NCBI GenBank assembly: GCA_002688965.1
Contig: NZEE01000103.1
Coordinates: 1 to 34,572 of the forward strand
Length of the DNA stretch: 34,572 bases
Direction of reading: 5' to 3'
Source: an archaeon
GTDB taxonomy: Archaea > Aenigmatarchaeota > Aenigmatarchaeia > GW2011-AR5 > GCA-2688965
The translations under genes were made by a program, and so were the position numbers. Numbering within the stretch: the first letter of the stretch is position 1; the number at the start of each line of letters is the position of its first letter. The notes below the pieces were generated by a model that did not search any database, was not told the origin of the DNA, and saw only the letters and a program-made list of their open reading frames with translations. Below are positions 1 to 8,485 of this stretch, piece after piece.

Positions 1-237
1 TACGCCACCTTTCTTTAGCACCCTATGCCACTCTTCTAGAACAGTAGTCGCTTCGACTCTGTCAAAATAGTAAAATGACCCACAGCTATAAATTTCATCA
101 ACCGTCTCATTTTCAAACATATGTAAATTGTCCATTGATCCACAATAGTCCAGGTGAGATAAATTACTATAGTCTATGTGAATGAACCCAGGAAGATATT
201 TTTCTCCACATCCTAAATGTAATTTGATCTTTTCCAT
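1..237 (-). CDS. Partial class I SAM-dependent methyltransferase (3' end beyond window)
   Basis: This is the last gene in the transcription order and is cut by the left edge, so only the first 79 codons are present. The N-terminus has the SAM-binding loop LHLGCG (residues 6-11) followed by LPGFIHIDY (residues 15-23), where the Asp would contact the SAM ribose. The order 'LGCG..-x-PGF-x-x-ID' is typical of small Methyltransf_11-like enzymes found in polysaccharide loci. The visible part ends at EEWHRVLKKGG, the usual 'L+PGG' motif before strand 5. The ATG sits 1 base past the stop of the upstream cupin gene, so the two are probably co-translated. The substrate is unknown; methylation of a sugar hydroxyl in the glycan is the simplest guess from context. 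Confidence 0.8.
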   Translation of the reverse strand, partial: MEKIKLHLGCGEKYLPGFIHIDYSNLSHLDYCGSMDNLHMFENETVDEIYSCGSFYYFDRVEATTVLEEWHRVLKKGGV

Positions 238-238
238 A

Positions 239-646
239 TCATCCACCAATTATTGTTTTATTTAGACGTATTGTGTCAGATTCATAATCCTGGCCGCCCC
301 TTTCACCGGTGGTAAAAACAACAAATTCATTATCTTCAATAATGTTTAATGCATGAACCTCATTAGGAGGTGTGACTATAAAGTCTCCCTCTCTCATCAA
401 TAAACACTGAGCCGGCTCTTTTGAGTCTAAAGGCCTATGCCAATATTCTAATGATCCCTTTGTGATTAGCATATATTGAATTGTCTTTTTATGATAATGG
501 TCACCACGCCTGACACCTTTTTTTGATCTCACAACGGCAACGTGATGTATGTTCTCCTTATAAAAAACATCCACAATATCTCCTCTCTCATCAGAGTGAA
601 GCTGCAAAGGGGGATTCACTTTTTTCCAAATATTTCTTAATTTCAT
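239..646 (-). CDS. Cupin-fold protein (WxcM/FdtA-like small sugar-locus cupin)
   Basis: This 135-residue single-domain cupin has the histidine cluster RRGDHYHKKTIQYM (about residues 46-59), a glycine turn KGSLEYW, and a second half with GDFIVTPPNEVHALNI (about residues 87-102). The 'G-x-H-x-H ... E/Q' first motif and the 'P-x-x-x-H' second motif are the standard cupin metal or substrate ligands. Single-domain cupins of this size in LPS loci include dTDP-sugar ketoisomerases (FdtA) and WxcM-like proteins, and a 3,4-ketoisomerase or epimerase role on an NDP-sugar is possible. The start is supported by AAGGA six bases upstream and by an ATGA overlap with the preceding C-methyltransferase gene. 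The pairing with that enzyme fits work on the same keto-sugar, but this is inference. Confidence 0.7.
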   Translation of the reverse strand: MKLRNIWKKVNPPLQLHSDERGDIVDVFYKENIHHVAVVRSKKGVRRGDHYHKKTIQYMLITKGSLEYWHRPLDSKEPAQCLLMREGDFIVTPPNEVHALNIIEDNEFVVFTTGERGGQDYESDTIRLNKTIIGG

Positions 647-1866
647 TCAAATTCCTTATAAAAATTTAGAAATTGTATCTCTGGATTTATCTCCAGTAAT
701 TTTGTTTTTATTTTATCGGACAGATTCCAAGACAAAATAATCGCATATACAGCCTTATATTGTGCAAATATTTCATCACCTACAATCGGTATATTTGTCA
801 AGGGTGTTAATTTTCCCTGTTTATGAGAAGATACATCTGTCACATAATCAACAATTGTGTGATCTAAATTCATGAATCTCAAAAACGTATTTCCTTTTGC
901 GGCGGCGCCTATAGCAACAACTGGCAAATTTGACAATTTAATTTCCATTATTTTCGAAAGAAAATTATACTTTAATCGTTGAAATTCTTCCAATGCCACA
1001 TGATACGTTTGGGCGTCGAATAAAAATGATTCTTCTTGAATCATATTAAACAACTCTTGGCAATGCTTCGGAATCGCTTCATTCGTTTTCCTAGCATATA
1101 CCCTCAATGAACCGCCATGATAATCTACCACTTCAATATTTTTAATTTCGAATCCGGCGAGTTCCATAATCTTTTTTGACGAGCGCGCCGTAAAGTAACT
1201 TACATGCTCATGATAAACTTGGTCAAATTTTCTACTCTTGACTGAGCATCGCCAGTATGGTAATTCATAAACAAAATAACCATCATCAACTAAAGTTTTA
1301 TTCACCCCTCTGGCAAATGAAAGTGGATCATCCGAGTGATTAAAAACATTGTTGGCAATTGCTAAATTAAATTTCCCATTGTTTTTTATAATTTTTTCAG
1401 CAAGTTGTTCATCAAAAATCTCATTAATAGTCTGTATTCCATTGCTAACTGCAATTTTGGAAACATAATGCGACGCGTCAACCCCCATAACAGTAGCACC
1501 TCGCTCTTTAAAGCGACCCATGAGATACCCATCATTCGAACCAATTTCTACAACCTTAATTTCTCTTGGTAAATTTAATACTTCACAAACGTCACTGCAA
1601 AAATGTTGCCAGTGACTTCGGGCTACGCTTGAATTGGAGGATGTATACGAATAATCGTATAAGTTATATCGATCGTCCGGATCCGTAATGCAACATGCTT
1701 GGATTTGCCCACACTCCTCACACATGGCACAAGACAAATTATATACAGGTAGTAAATCATGCGCACGAGCTGGGGCAATAAACGTATCAGCATATGCATG
1801 ATTTCCTAGATCCAATATTTTTGTTAAATTTTTAGAATCGCAAATTAAGCAAAGATCTCTTTTCAT
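643..1866 (-). CDS. NDP-sugar C-methyltransferase (TylC3/NovU/TcaB9-type)
   Basis: This 407-residue protein has the three-part layout of sugar C-methyltransferases. An N-terminal zinc-binding domain carries C6-x2-C9 and a cysteine group at residues 46, 49 and 52. It is followed by YSYTSSNSS (about 72-80) and the SAM-binding motif EIGSNDG (107-113). The central YHEHVSYFT (218-226) matches the conserved His-Glu-His region used as general base in this family. The C-terminal part with VAIGAAAKGNTF is the typical C-methyltransferase domain. Family members methylate C3 of a 4-keto-6-deoxy NDP-sugar to make branched sugars. The ATG forms an ATGA overlap with the cupin upstream and has AAGG seven bases ahead. 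A 4,6-dehydratase is not evident in the window, so the keto-sugar may come from the host or from outside the window. Confidence 0.85.
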   Translation of the reverse strand: MKRDLCLICDSKNLTKILDLGNHAYADTFIAPARAHDLLPVYNLSCAMCEECGQIQACCITDPDDRYNLYDYSYTSSNSSVARSHWQHFCSDVCEVLNLPREIKVVEIGSNDGYLMGRFKERGATVMGVDASHYVSKIAVSNGIQTINEIFDEQLAEKIIKNNGKFNLAIANNVFNHSDDPLSFARGVNKTLVDDGYFVYELPYWRCSVKSRKFDQVYHEHVSYFTARSSKKIMELAGFEIKNIEVVDYHGGSLRVYARKTNEAIPKHCQELFNMIQEESFLFDAQTYHVALEEFQRLKYNFLSKIMEIKLSNLPVVAIGAAAKGNTFLRFMNLDHTIVDYVTDVSSHKQGKLTPLTNIPIVGDEIFAQYKAVYAIILSWNLSDKIKTKLLEINPEIQFLNFYKEFE

Positions 1867-2267
1867 ATAAATACCTTGTCTAAGTGTTGACCAAGATACG
1901 GACCGGTCTTAAATTCGTAGACAGTAGTACCTTCCTCCAGCGACATATAATTGTGACCGCCACAGTAAGAGATAGAGCAGTCACCTGGTCCTAAAATATC
2001 ACTAAAAATAATTGAATCGTCCAAGTCATACAAATAAACCCTAACCCTTCCAGAAATAATAACCCATGATTCTTGAGTAATATCTGTTATTTTTTGAGTA
2101 TTAATATGTTTATGGGCCCTAAACGTTTTATCTTTTTCCAGCTTAAACGTGGAAACTTGCAGATATTCTGAAGAAGGACTTAGGTCATTTCTTTTTTCTG
2201 TTATATCTGCACATCGATTAATTTTGTGCAGCAATTTATTTTTTACAACTTTCGAAAATATTTCCAC
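1863..2267 (-). CDS. Small cupin-domain protein
   Basis: This 134-residue cupin begins with GTG, preceded by AAGGA. It shows FRAHKHINTQ (about residues 49-58), which supplies histidines of motif 1, then ESWVIISGRVRVYLYD with the Gly turn. Motif 2 is GPGDCSISYCGGHNY, and the C-terminus carries VYEFKTGPYLGQ. It resembles small cupins of sugar loci that bind or isomerise a phosphosugar or NDP-sugar, and differs clearly from the cupin at 239-646, so it is not a recent duplicate. Its stop overlaps the start of the C-methyltransferase gene by 4 bases. The reaction cannot be named from sequence; an isomerase or epimerase role on the C-methylated sugar is a guess. Confidence 0.65.
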   Translation of the reverse strand: MEIFSKVVKNKLLHKINRCADITEKRNDLSPSSEYLQVSTFKLEKDKTFRAHKHINTQKITDITQESWVIISGRVRVYLYDLDDSIIFSDILGPGDCSISYCGGHNYMSLEEGTTVYEFKTGPYLGQHLDKVFI

Positions 2268-2279
2268 GATTAATTTTCC

Positions 2280-3191
2280 TTAAAGGTCAATACTGAATCC
2301 ATTTATTTTATCATAATAATCAGTGCTTATTGGAACTGGAACCTTACTTGCTTTAAACAGTTCTTTGGTACTTGAATAATCATGTATTTTATATAACAAA
2401 ATATTTGGGTTGTCTCTGGTCAATTCTTTAATAATTTTATTGAATCGTTTATGATTATGGTCATACATCCAAACACCAAAAAAGACAGATGGATAAAGCC
2501 TCGTAAAACCGGCATCACTGCATCGTGTAGAATAATCCACCTCCGTGAGTGGTATACCACCAATCTCCTCCTCATCAAATAATTTCAATTCGCCAATATT
2601 ATCATACAGTTTTTTACTACAAAAACCATACGGTGTCCACTTAAATTCGATCGGCCTGAACACCATTAGGCCGTTATTCAGTGTAAATGGTCCTTCAAAT
2701 CTATTATTTTTCTTGAAGTACTTATAATTTTGTTGAGTACATAAATGAATCAGCGTTCTATCCTCACCAAATTCATTGATAATATTGATGTAGTCACTGA
2801 TAACATCACCAACAACAACAAATTGATGATCTTCGACTAAAAAAGAAATATATTCTCCCTCTGCTTTATCAATTACTGCCTGTATGGATCGATAATATGG
2901 AACAAACCATTTTTCACCATCATTTTGTTCAACAAAAACCAGGCTTTTCTTAATAGAACAATCATTCCATTTCCTGATATCCGTAATACGTCCGTCAAAA
3001 TTAATAAAATTATTGTTAAAATCAAGTTTTTCAAACCAGTCCCTGATTGCAATATTATTGCCGGACTCAACTAGCATCAATTCAATATTTGGGTATCGAT
3101 TGCAAACTAAAAATGACTTTAAAAAATTCTCAATAAGAGATGTGTTTCTTTCTAATCCTGTATGCAACGCGATGGTAACTAGTGGTTTCAT
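2280..3191 (-). CDS. Putative GT-A fold glycosyltransferase
   Basis: This 303-residue protein opens with KPLVTIALHTG, a GT2-like first strand. It continues with YPNIELMLVESGNN (33-46), where a family-2 enzyme would have VDNGS, and GEYISFLVEDHQF (112-124), where the DXD metal motif would lie; here it reads E-D-H. The C-terminal half has charged and aromatic stretches without membrane segments. The divergence of the DXD position and the lack of the canonical VDDGS motif make this a divergent GT-A member, probably using an activated sugar made by the cluster. It lies 2 bases from the upstream gene. The donor and acceptor are unknown. A non-transferase GT-A-like protein cannot be excluded. Confidence 0.55.
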   Translation of the reverse strand: MKPLVTIALHTGLERNTSLIENFLKSFLVCNRYPNIELMLVESGNNIAIRDWFEKLDFNNNFINFDGRITDIRKWNDCSIKKSLVFVEQNDGEKWFVPYYRSIQAVIDKAEGEYISFLVEDHQFVVVGDVISDYINIINEFGEDRTLIHLCTQQNYKYFKKNNRFEGPFTLNNGLMVFRPIEFKWTPYGFCSKKLYDNIGELKLFDEEEIGGIPLTEVDYSTRCSDAGFTRLYPSVFFGVWMYDHNHKRFNKIIKELTRDNPNILLYKIHDYSSTKELFKASKVPVPISTDYYDKINGFSIDL

Positions 3192-3193
3192 TT

Positions 3194-4012
3194 CTATTCC
3201 ACGTCCTGCGGGTACACAATCAAACCCACATCAACACCACACTCACTAAAATATTTTTCTGTAAACTCATTTGTATCAGAGTGCAAAAAAAGTCGATTAG
3301 GATCAAAATTTAGGGGAGGAATATTGTCATGAGGTATTTTGTCTGGATAGAAAGGATCTTCAACATTGTAGGACTCTAAATCAACAATGTTATGTCTCAT
3401 ATCATCATAATGCCATAAAGCGCTGGGGGGTGTTACTTTTTGTATCAGATAACTCAGTATACCTTCTGAGCTCCAGAATGCGGCGCCCTTTTTCGCGGCC
3501 TCCAATTGTTCATTATCATCGCTAAATAAATTTGTCATTCTAACATGCTCAGACTCAAAAATTACAAAATGATCATCGATATGTCCGGCTGGTCTTTTTG
3601 GGTGCGTATTTTCATATTTCCACTTTCCTCTAAATGCCACCTTCATATTATTTCTTTTCATCTCATCTAACATTGTAAAGACTACACTGTCGTCCAGTAC
3701 ATACGCATCACCGTGATATTGAATTACATACTCAGTTTCATTGACACATCCTAATACGGCTTTTTTAATAGTATCATATTGCCGCATTCTCCTCCATGCC
3801 TTGGGCTGCAAAAACTGACTAGGTTTATAATCAATACCAGGTGTAAAACAATCAATATCTAGAGACTTAACTCTATCTAGATTCTGGGGATCATTGCAAC
3901 ACACAGAAATAAAGACGTCTTTATTTTTCCAGTGTTTTCTGATTACATTGATATTAGTCGCTACCTCATCAATTTTATTATATGTAGAAATAGCTACACC
4001 TAATTTTTTCAT
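3194..4012 (-). CDS. Putative GT-A-like glycosyltransferase, divergent
   Basis: The protein (272 residues) starts KKLGVAISTYNK, the classic beginning of a nucleotide-sugar binding domain of GT2 type. It has VFISVCCNDP (33-42) and YVIQYHGDAYVL (95-106), in which GDAY stands where a DXD metal-binding motif is expected. The region around FWSSEGILSYLIQK could be the acceptor side. It has no signal peptide or membrane segment, so it would work in the cytoplasm. A 42-base gap separates it from the upstream gene, longer than most here, with only a weak Shine-Dalgarno (GAGA). It is similar in kind to the products at 2280-3191 and 16008-16838, which also look like off-type GT-A proteins. The exact sugar is unknown. 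Confidence 0.5.
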   Translation of the reverse strand: MKKLGVAISTYNKIDEVATNINVIRKHWKNKDVFISVCCNDPQNLDRVKSLDIDCFTPGIDYKPSQFLQPKAWRRMRQYDTIKKAVLGCVNETEYVIQYHGDAYVLDDSVVFTMLDEMKRNNMKVAFRGKWKYENTHPKRPAGHIDDHFVIFESEHVRMTNLFSDDNEQLEAAKKGAAFWSSEGILSYLIQKVTPPSALWHYDDMRHNIVDLESYNVEDPFYPDKIPHDNIPPLNFDPNRLFLHSDTNEFTEKYFSECGVDVGLIVYPQDVE

Positions 4013-4054
4013 AAAATTATCTCATTTTCTCATACAAAAACTAGCTGCCATATA

Positions 4055-4774
4055 CTACTGTACAACTTCCCATTCATGATCAAATATATTAATATCAAAC
4101 GATGTGTTTTCATTTAAGTGAAAATATAGTAAAGGCTCAGGGCGGAATACGCCATGTTTTTCAACCAAATAGTCAAGTCGATTAATCAATGAACTATAAT
4201 AATTCATATTTGCTGAAGAAGAAAATGCAAAGACATCAGGGCACCACTCTTGTAGATCAGTCGGTCCCTCAACGTGAGGTATAAATACAGTATTTTTAAT
4301 ATTTTCAAATATTTCTGGGGTGAGTATCAGGGGGTGCTTAAATGCCCAATCGGATCTATGACGAATAACTAAATCATACTCAAACCCAAATTCGTTCTCA
4401 AAGGAAGACTTAAGCTCATTACTCTTGTATATTTTGTAATACATCGCGGGAATGTGTTCACCACGGGATCTTTTTTTAACATCACCTGGCCTAATATATT
4501 GCAAATATTTTGACGTATCAAATACTACGTTCTTTTGAATTCTTAACAAAATTGGTTGATATAGATTCATTGCACTCTCTATAGTTCCACCTGTCAAGTT
4601 ATTCATATTTTTTTCTTGATAATCGCCGCGCCAGTCATCGGCAGCCCAAGTGTCAATAAACATATCAAATTCACAATGCTGCGAATTTGGGCTTATTATC
4701 ATCTCATGGAATTTTTCATACCCTTTTTTGAAGCCTCTTAGATGACCTGATATACATACAGCCACTTTTTTCAC
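4055..4774 (-). CDS. SGHLR-motif protein, putative glycosyltransferase
   Basis: This 239-residue protein starts KKVAVCISGHLRGF (2-15), followed by FDMFIDTWAADDW (36-48) and YDLVIRHRSDWAF (133-145). This set ('ISGHLR', 'D-x-F-I-x-T-W', 'YD-x-V-x-R-x-R-x-D') recurs in uncharacterised proteins from phages, large viruses and bacterial polysaccharide loci, and the R-x-D step resembles a GT-A metal site. I recognise the pattern but know no assigned activity. The RSD step is also present as 'VRSDQSF' or 'LRSDEFF' in the two WavE-like proteins of this window, which suggests a remote link. Its ATG forms an ATGA overlap with the stop of the shikimate-dehydrogenase-like gene, so the two are translationally coupled. 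Confidence 0.5.
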   Translation of the reverse strand: MKKVAVCISGHLRGFKKGYEKFHEMIISPNSQHCEFDMFIDTWAADDWRGDYQEKNMNNLTGGTIESAMNLYQPILLRIQKNVVFDTSKYLQYIRPGDVKKRSRGEHIPAMYYKIYKSNELKSSFENEFGFEYDLVIRHRSDWAFKHPLILTPEIFENIKNTVFIPHVEGPTDLQEWCPDVFAFSSSANMNYYSSLINRLDYLVEKHGVFRPEPLLYFHLNENTSFDINIFDHEWEVVQ

Positions 4775-5502
4775 TGTGACACCTCGTTTAAGATATCATT
4801 ATAATTTGTCATGATATCATCAATTGGAAAATCAGACCCAGTGTAGAGCTCAAATTGTTTAGACGCCTGCAGGATTGCTAAACGTTTTCCGGTAGTCGTA
4901 GTAACAATACAATCAATAAAATTGACGTCTTTGTGCGGGTGAATATTATCAACGGGTGTGCAATTAAAAATTGTACCTTTCTCTATCTTGTCTATCACAT
5001 CCCAATTGTCCCTGGTAATAATTTCTATATTTTTAAAATATTTTTTTGCAGAATATTGTACGGCTTTGGAAAACCCACCTGCTCCTAAAATATAGATCTT
5101 ATCTTTATCTTTTACGTCGGAAAGAATACATGATGAAGAATATACATCCGTATTGTACGCTGTCAAATGTCCGTTATTATTTACTATAGTATTTGCTGAC
5201 CCTATTTCAATTACTTCATCAGATAGTTCATTCACGTATTTCAGAACATCAATTTTGTGTGGCATTGTTACTCCACATCCCCGAATTCCTAATGTTCTCA
5301 TGGCGTCCATTGCGCCTTTCACATCATTTGTTGAAAATGATTTGTAGACAAAATTTAAGCCACATTTTTTAAAGGCATAATTGTGAATTGCACAACCGGT
5401 GCTTCCTGCAGTTTTTGCAATTGACATACATAGCACAGTGTCTTTATTTATAGCTTGTATATAACCTGGTCCGTCTTTATTCAACCACATACTCACTAGC
5501 AT
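4771..5502 (-). CDS. Shikimate/quinate dehydrogenase-like (AroE family) protein
   Basis: This 243-residue protein follows AroE along its length: GCAIHNYAFKKCGL (36-49), IRGCGVTMPHKIDV (73-86) with the catalytic-type Lys83, the NTD motif at 117-119 holding the substrate-binding Asp, and a dinucleotide loop GAGGFSKA (140-147). AroE enzymes reduce 3-dehydroshikimate with NADPH; relatives act on quinate or amino-shikimates. The protein is somewhat shorter than usual (about 270 residues) and the usual N-terminal S-x-S pair is altered to GSTG. Sitting between a radical SAM protein and glycosyltransferases, it more likely reduces a cyclitol or keto-sugar intermediate than feeds aromatic synthesis. 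The ORF overlaps the upstream gene by 26 bases; GTG at codon 3 or ATG at codon 5 are alternative starts. Confidence 0.8.
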   Translation of the reverse strand: MLVSMWLNKDGPGYIQAINKDTVLCMSIAKTAGSTGCAIHNYAFKKCGLNFVYKSFSTNDVKGAMDAMRTLGIRGCGVTMPHKIDVLKYVNELSDEVIEIGSANTIVNNNGHLTAYNTDVYSSSCILSDVKDKDKIYILGAGGFSKAVQYSAKKYFKNIEIITRDNWDVIDKIEKGTIFNCTPVDNIHPHKDVNFIDCIVTTTTGKRLAILQASKQFELYTGSDFPIDDIMTNYNDILNEVSQ

Positions 5503-7528
5503 CCCCTAGGGTGGTGGTAACACCTGATGATAGGATCTGTTTAGACAGATTAGCCGGTTTCAAGTGATACGCCATCCTGTTAATCTTGGCTTCTCTAGTA
5601 CTAAAAATTTTACTCAGTGTTGCTAGCATTATTGACTGTTTTTCTGATAACCCTAGAACAATTGTATCTCCAAAGATATCTTTGATCAACTCGGAATTGA
5701 CTTTAATTGTTGTCTCTTTAGTAAAATTGTCGAAGGGTGATACGATTGATTTATTGAAAATATCAATCAATTCAGATACCTCAATCTGTCTTTGGCAATT
5801 GTCATCAATTGTATCGGCAACAGTCTTTAGTAGTGCTTCTTGTAATGCATCTGAAATTATTTTCTTTTTGAGATATAGCGCTATCGATAGATTTCGAAAA
5901 ATCTTGTTGCTAGTAATCTCGGAAAAGTTCTTAGATGAGTTTTGAAACTCTGTAAAATTTTCAAACAATTCATCCTTGGTATCTTTTATAAAGTTACGTA
6001 CGTATTTGTTGAATCCCTTATTCTCTGTGAGATACATGTTTCTAATTATTTCAGATCTGTTTATCCCTAGACGGTCTAAATATAAGTAAATTGGCTGCAT
6101 TAATCTAGTGTTGTGAAATATCATCACAATAAGGTGTAATCTTCTACAGCTTAGATAATCATCAAATGAGAGGTCATCATTGCCAATAATAATCTCGTCA
6201 AACTCAACGACATCTACATCTTCTCCCAGAATTCGATAATTGCCGTAGCATGCCGGGATCACTCTTTTTTTAGTTTTAATACCGTATTTTTTAACATAGC
6301 TATTTTCTTCTAAGACCGTGCCCTTGAGAGCGATTGTCTGCAGACACGCTATTTCTTTAACACCGGTGTCTATCAGGGTGTAAATTCCTCCGAAGTGAGC
6401 GCTTCTTGTCTCACAAGGTAGGCCCAACATTAGGTCCGCATTGCTTTCCAAACCCTTTCGGGTCATTTCCTTCTGGATATCTTCATAAGCATCAAGCTTA
6501 ATATTCGATCTATCAATTGCCTCAAGCGTTTTTTCGTCTAAAGACTGCACGGCACTTCGGAGTAAAATTGACCCTAGGGTAAGTTTAGAGGTATTTTCAA
6601 TAATGAGTTTAGGCTTGTTCTTGCCGGTCGAACATATCACATTTTTCGGATACCCATAGAGGTCCTGCATTTTCTTGACTACGTCTAGAATTATACCATC
6701 CCTTTTAAACATCGCAAAGTTTGGGTCGGCAATACATAAAGTATCAATTTTTGTACCGGTATCGTATATCTTTTTAGCAATATACTCTATCTCAGAACAC
6801 ACTCGATCGATATCAAAGTTTCTGACCTTATTAAAATAATCTGTCCCCTGTTGACAAAATGTGCACTTGAATGGGCATCCCCTATTTGTTTCTATTAGAG
6901 GCACTTCTCCATCTTTAAAAAACTTATCAAAATACCCAGACAAATATGGTGATGGGATTGCGTCCAAATCTTCACCAGAACCCTTCATGCCTAACCTAGT
7001 CTCTTCAACACCCATCGACTTAGCTGAATTTGTGGATCTGGATCCAGTAAAAACTTTGCCCCCATCAATACTCAAAGACCCGGGAAAAGACGTCCTCCTG
7101 ATTGTGTTAACATTTTTATGTTTTGCAAACTCTTCTAGAATGAGAAGCCCCGGAATTTCTCCCTCATGAAAAACTATCTTATCAATCGCCGGGTTTTCCT
7201 CCAGTATTTGGATATTTTTTTCCTCATTCAAACTAAGATTCGGTCCGCCGATTATGATCAGAACATCATCATAAGCTTTCCTCACTCTCTCAGCAAACGC
7301 ACAGGCCAGGTTCTCATTCCACATATAGTTTGATAACATCAATACATCTGGCTTTCGAGCTGAAAATGCATCATCCAGGTCTCGAGGTGTCTTGAATATA
7401 TCAAATTCAAAATTATCCCCAAGCTTGCTAGCCAGATATGAAGCTAAAAATCCACATGCCAAAGGAAATCTTCGATTTTGATTAATGTCATTTGCCCGGT
7501 GGGTTAGTTGTCCAAAAAAAACCAGCAT
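5477..7528 (-). CDS. B12-binding-type radical SAM protein
   Basis: This 683-residue protein has a Rossmann-like N-terminal region typical of cobalamin-binding domains (about residues 1-135, with KPDVLMLSNYMWNENL and LIIIGGPNLSL). A radical SAM core follows, starting at TNRGCPFKCTFC; Cys218, Cys222 and Cys225 form the CX3CX2C cluster site. The remaining C-terminal 200 or more residues are helical and not recognised. Class B radical SAM enzymes often methylate unreactive carbon or phosphorus, but others do rearrangements or oxidations. A strong AAGGTG lies ahead of the ATG. It sits directly after the transketolase pair and overlaps the AroE-like gene, so the three may process one carbon skeleton. 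Activity and substrate are not deducible. Confidence 0.85.
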   Translation of the reverse strand: MLVFFGQLTHRANDINQNRRFPLACGFLASYLASKLGDNFEFDIFKTPRDLDDAFSARKPDVLMLSNYMWNENLACAFAERVRKAYDDVLIIIGGPNLSLNEEKNIQILEENPAIDKIVFHEGEIPGLLILEEFAKHKNVNTIRRTSFPGSLSIDGGKVFTGSRSTNSAKSMGVEETRLGMKGSGEDLDAIPSPYLSGYFDKFFKDGEVPLIETNRGCPFKCTFCQQGTDYFNKVRNFDIDRVCSEIEYIAKKIYDTGTKIDTLCIADPNFAMFKRDGIILDVVKKMQDLYGYPKNVICSTGKNKPKLIIENTSKLTLGSILLRSAVQSLDEKTLEAIDRSNIKLDAYEDIQKEMTRKGLESNADLMLGLPCETRSAHFGGIYTLIDTGVKEIACLQTIALKGTVLEENSYVKKYGIKTKKRVIPACYGNYRILGEDVDVVEFDEIIIGNDDLSFDDYLSCRRLHLIVMIFHNTRLMQPIYLYLDRLGINRSEIIRNMYLTENKGFNKYVRNFIKDTKDELFENFTEFQNSSKNFSEITSNKIFRNLSIALYLKKKIISDALQEALLKTVADTIDDNCQRQIEVSELIDIFNKSIVSPFDNFTKETTIKVNSELIKDIFGDTIVLGLSEKQSIMLATLSKIFSTREAKINRMAYHLKPANLSKQILSSGVTTTLGDASEYVVE

Positions 7529-7552
7529 TTTTTCACCTTATCATCTCGATAA

Positions 7553-8485
7553 TTATTCCGTAATGTACTCCAAAACTTGTGATGAAATTCCAGCACCATC
7601 TAGTTTGTACTTTTTATATAGCTCTGTTGGTGGTCCGGACTCTGGAAATATATCATTCAAGCCTATCCTTAATAATCTCTTAGGGCACTTATCGGTAAGA
7701 ACTTCAGAAATTGCTGACCCAAATCCGCCCACAATTGTATGGTCCTCCACTGTCACAAGATGGGTGTAAGTACTTGCAGCATCAATTATTGCAACCTCAT
7801 CAAGCGGTTTAATGCTGGGAAAATTGATAATTCCACATGACATCCCATAAGTCTCCAGGACTTTTGCGGCATCGAAGACATCAGGTAAAATGCATCCCGA
7901 AGACATCAGACAAACATCCGATCCCTCCTTCAAAGTGTGCGCTTTTCCCAGGGTAAATTTTGGTGACTCATCAAATATCTCCCGAATTGGCTGCCTTCCC
8001 AGCCTCAGATAAACTGGCCCAGAAATACTATCACTCTCGAGAACCCACTTAACTATAGACCTACACTCATTATACGTCGCCGGCTGTAAGACAACCACAT
8101 TAGGCAGCGCGCGCATCAATGTCACGTCCTCAAGGCCCATTTGGGTCACCCCATCTTTTCCAATAGCCATTCCAGAATGTGTACCCACCATGATAACCGG
8201 TGCGTTAGAATATGCCAAGGAAACCCTGATCACATCATACTTCCCGGTCAAAAATGATGCAAATGAAGAAATTACGGGCCTTAAGCCATGCTCAGACATT
8301 CCGGACGCGATCCCAATCATGTTACATTCAGCAATTCCAATCTCGTAAAATCTATCCGGATATTCTTCCTGAAATTTTACTGTCCTAGTAGCCTTCCCAA
8401 GATCTGCACCCAACACGACAACTTTGTTATTCACGGATGCCGATTCAACAAGTTGGTCTCCAAAACCATCCCTAGTTGCTTTCAC
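7553..8485 (-). CDS. Transketolase, C-terminal (pyrimidine-binding) subunit
   Basis: This 310-residue protein is the second half of a two-subunit transketolase. It carries the pyrimidine-domain signature DRFYEIGIAECNMIGIASGM (about residues 40-59), where the glutamate activates thiamine diphosphate, and a C-terminal domain (EDHTIVGGFGSAI). The N-terminal half is the adjacent upstream gene. The start is GTG, overlapping the partner's stop as GTGA, with GAGGAG five bases upstream, so the two subunits would be made together. Transketolase moves two-carbon units between ketose and aldose phosphates and can make sedoheptulose 7-phosphate. Split transketolases are standard in archaea and in several sugar and secondary-metabolite clusters, so this is not a broken gene. 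Confidence 0.92.
   Translation of the reverse strand: MKATRDGFGDQLVESASVNNKVVVLGADLGKATRTVKFQEEYPDRFYEIGIAECNMIGIASGMSEHGLRPVISSFASFLTGKYDVIRVSLAYSNAPVIMVGTHSGMAIGKDGVTQMGLEDVTLMRALPNVVVLQPATYNECRSIVKWVLESDSISGPVYLRLGRQPIREIFDESPKFTLGKAHTLKEGSDVCLMSSGCILPDVFDAAKVLETYGMSCGIINFPSIKPLDEVAIIDAASTYTHLVTVEDHTIVGGFGSAISEVLTDKCPKRLLRIGLNDIFPESGPPTELYKKYKLDGAGISSQVLEYITE

Noticed and set aside
5445..5452. TATAAATA on the minus strand
   Set aside because: It lies within coding sequence of the AroE-like gene (codons for Ala-Ile-Asn-Lys), is not placed before a gene start, and is likely chance.
4771..8485. An aminoshikimate (AHBA-like) pathway
   Set aside because: Only an AroE homologue and transketolase fit. 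DAHP synthase, dehydroquinate synthase and aminotransferase homologues are absent, so only the unusual grouping is reported.
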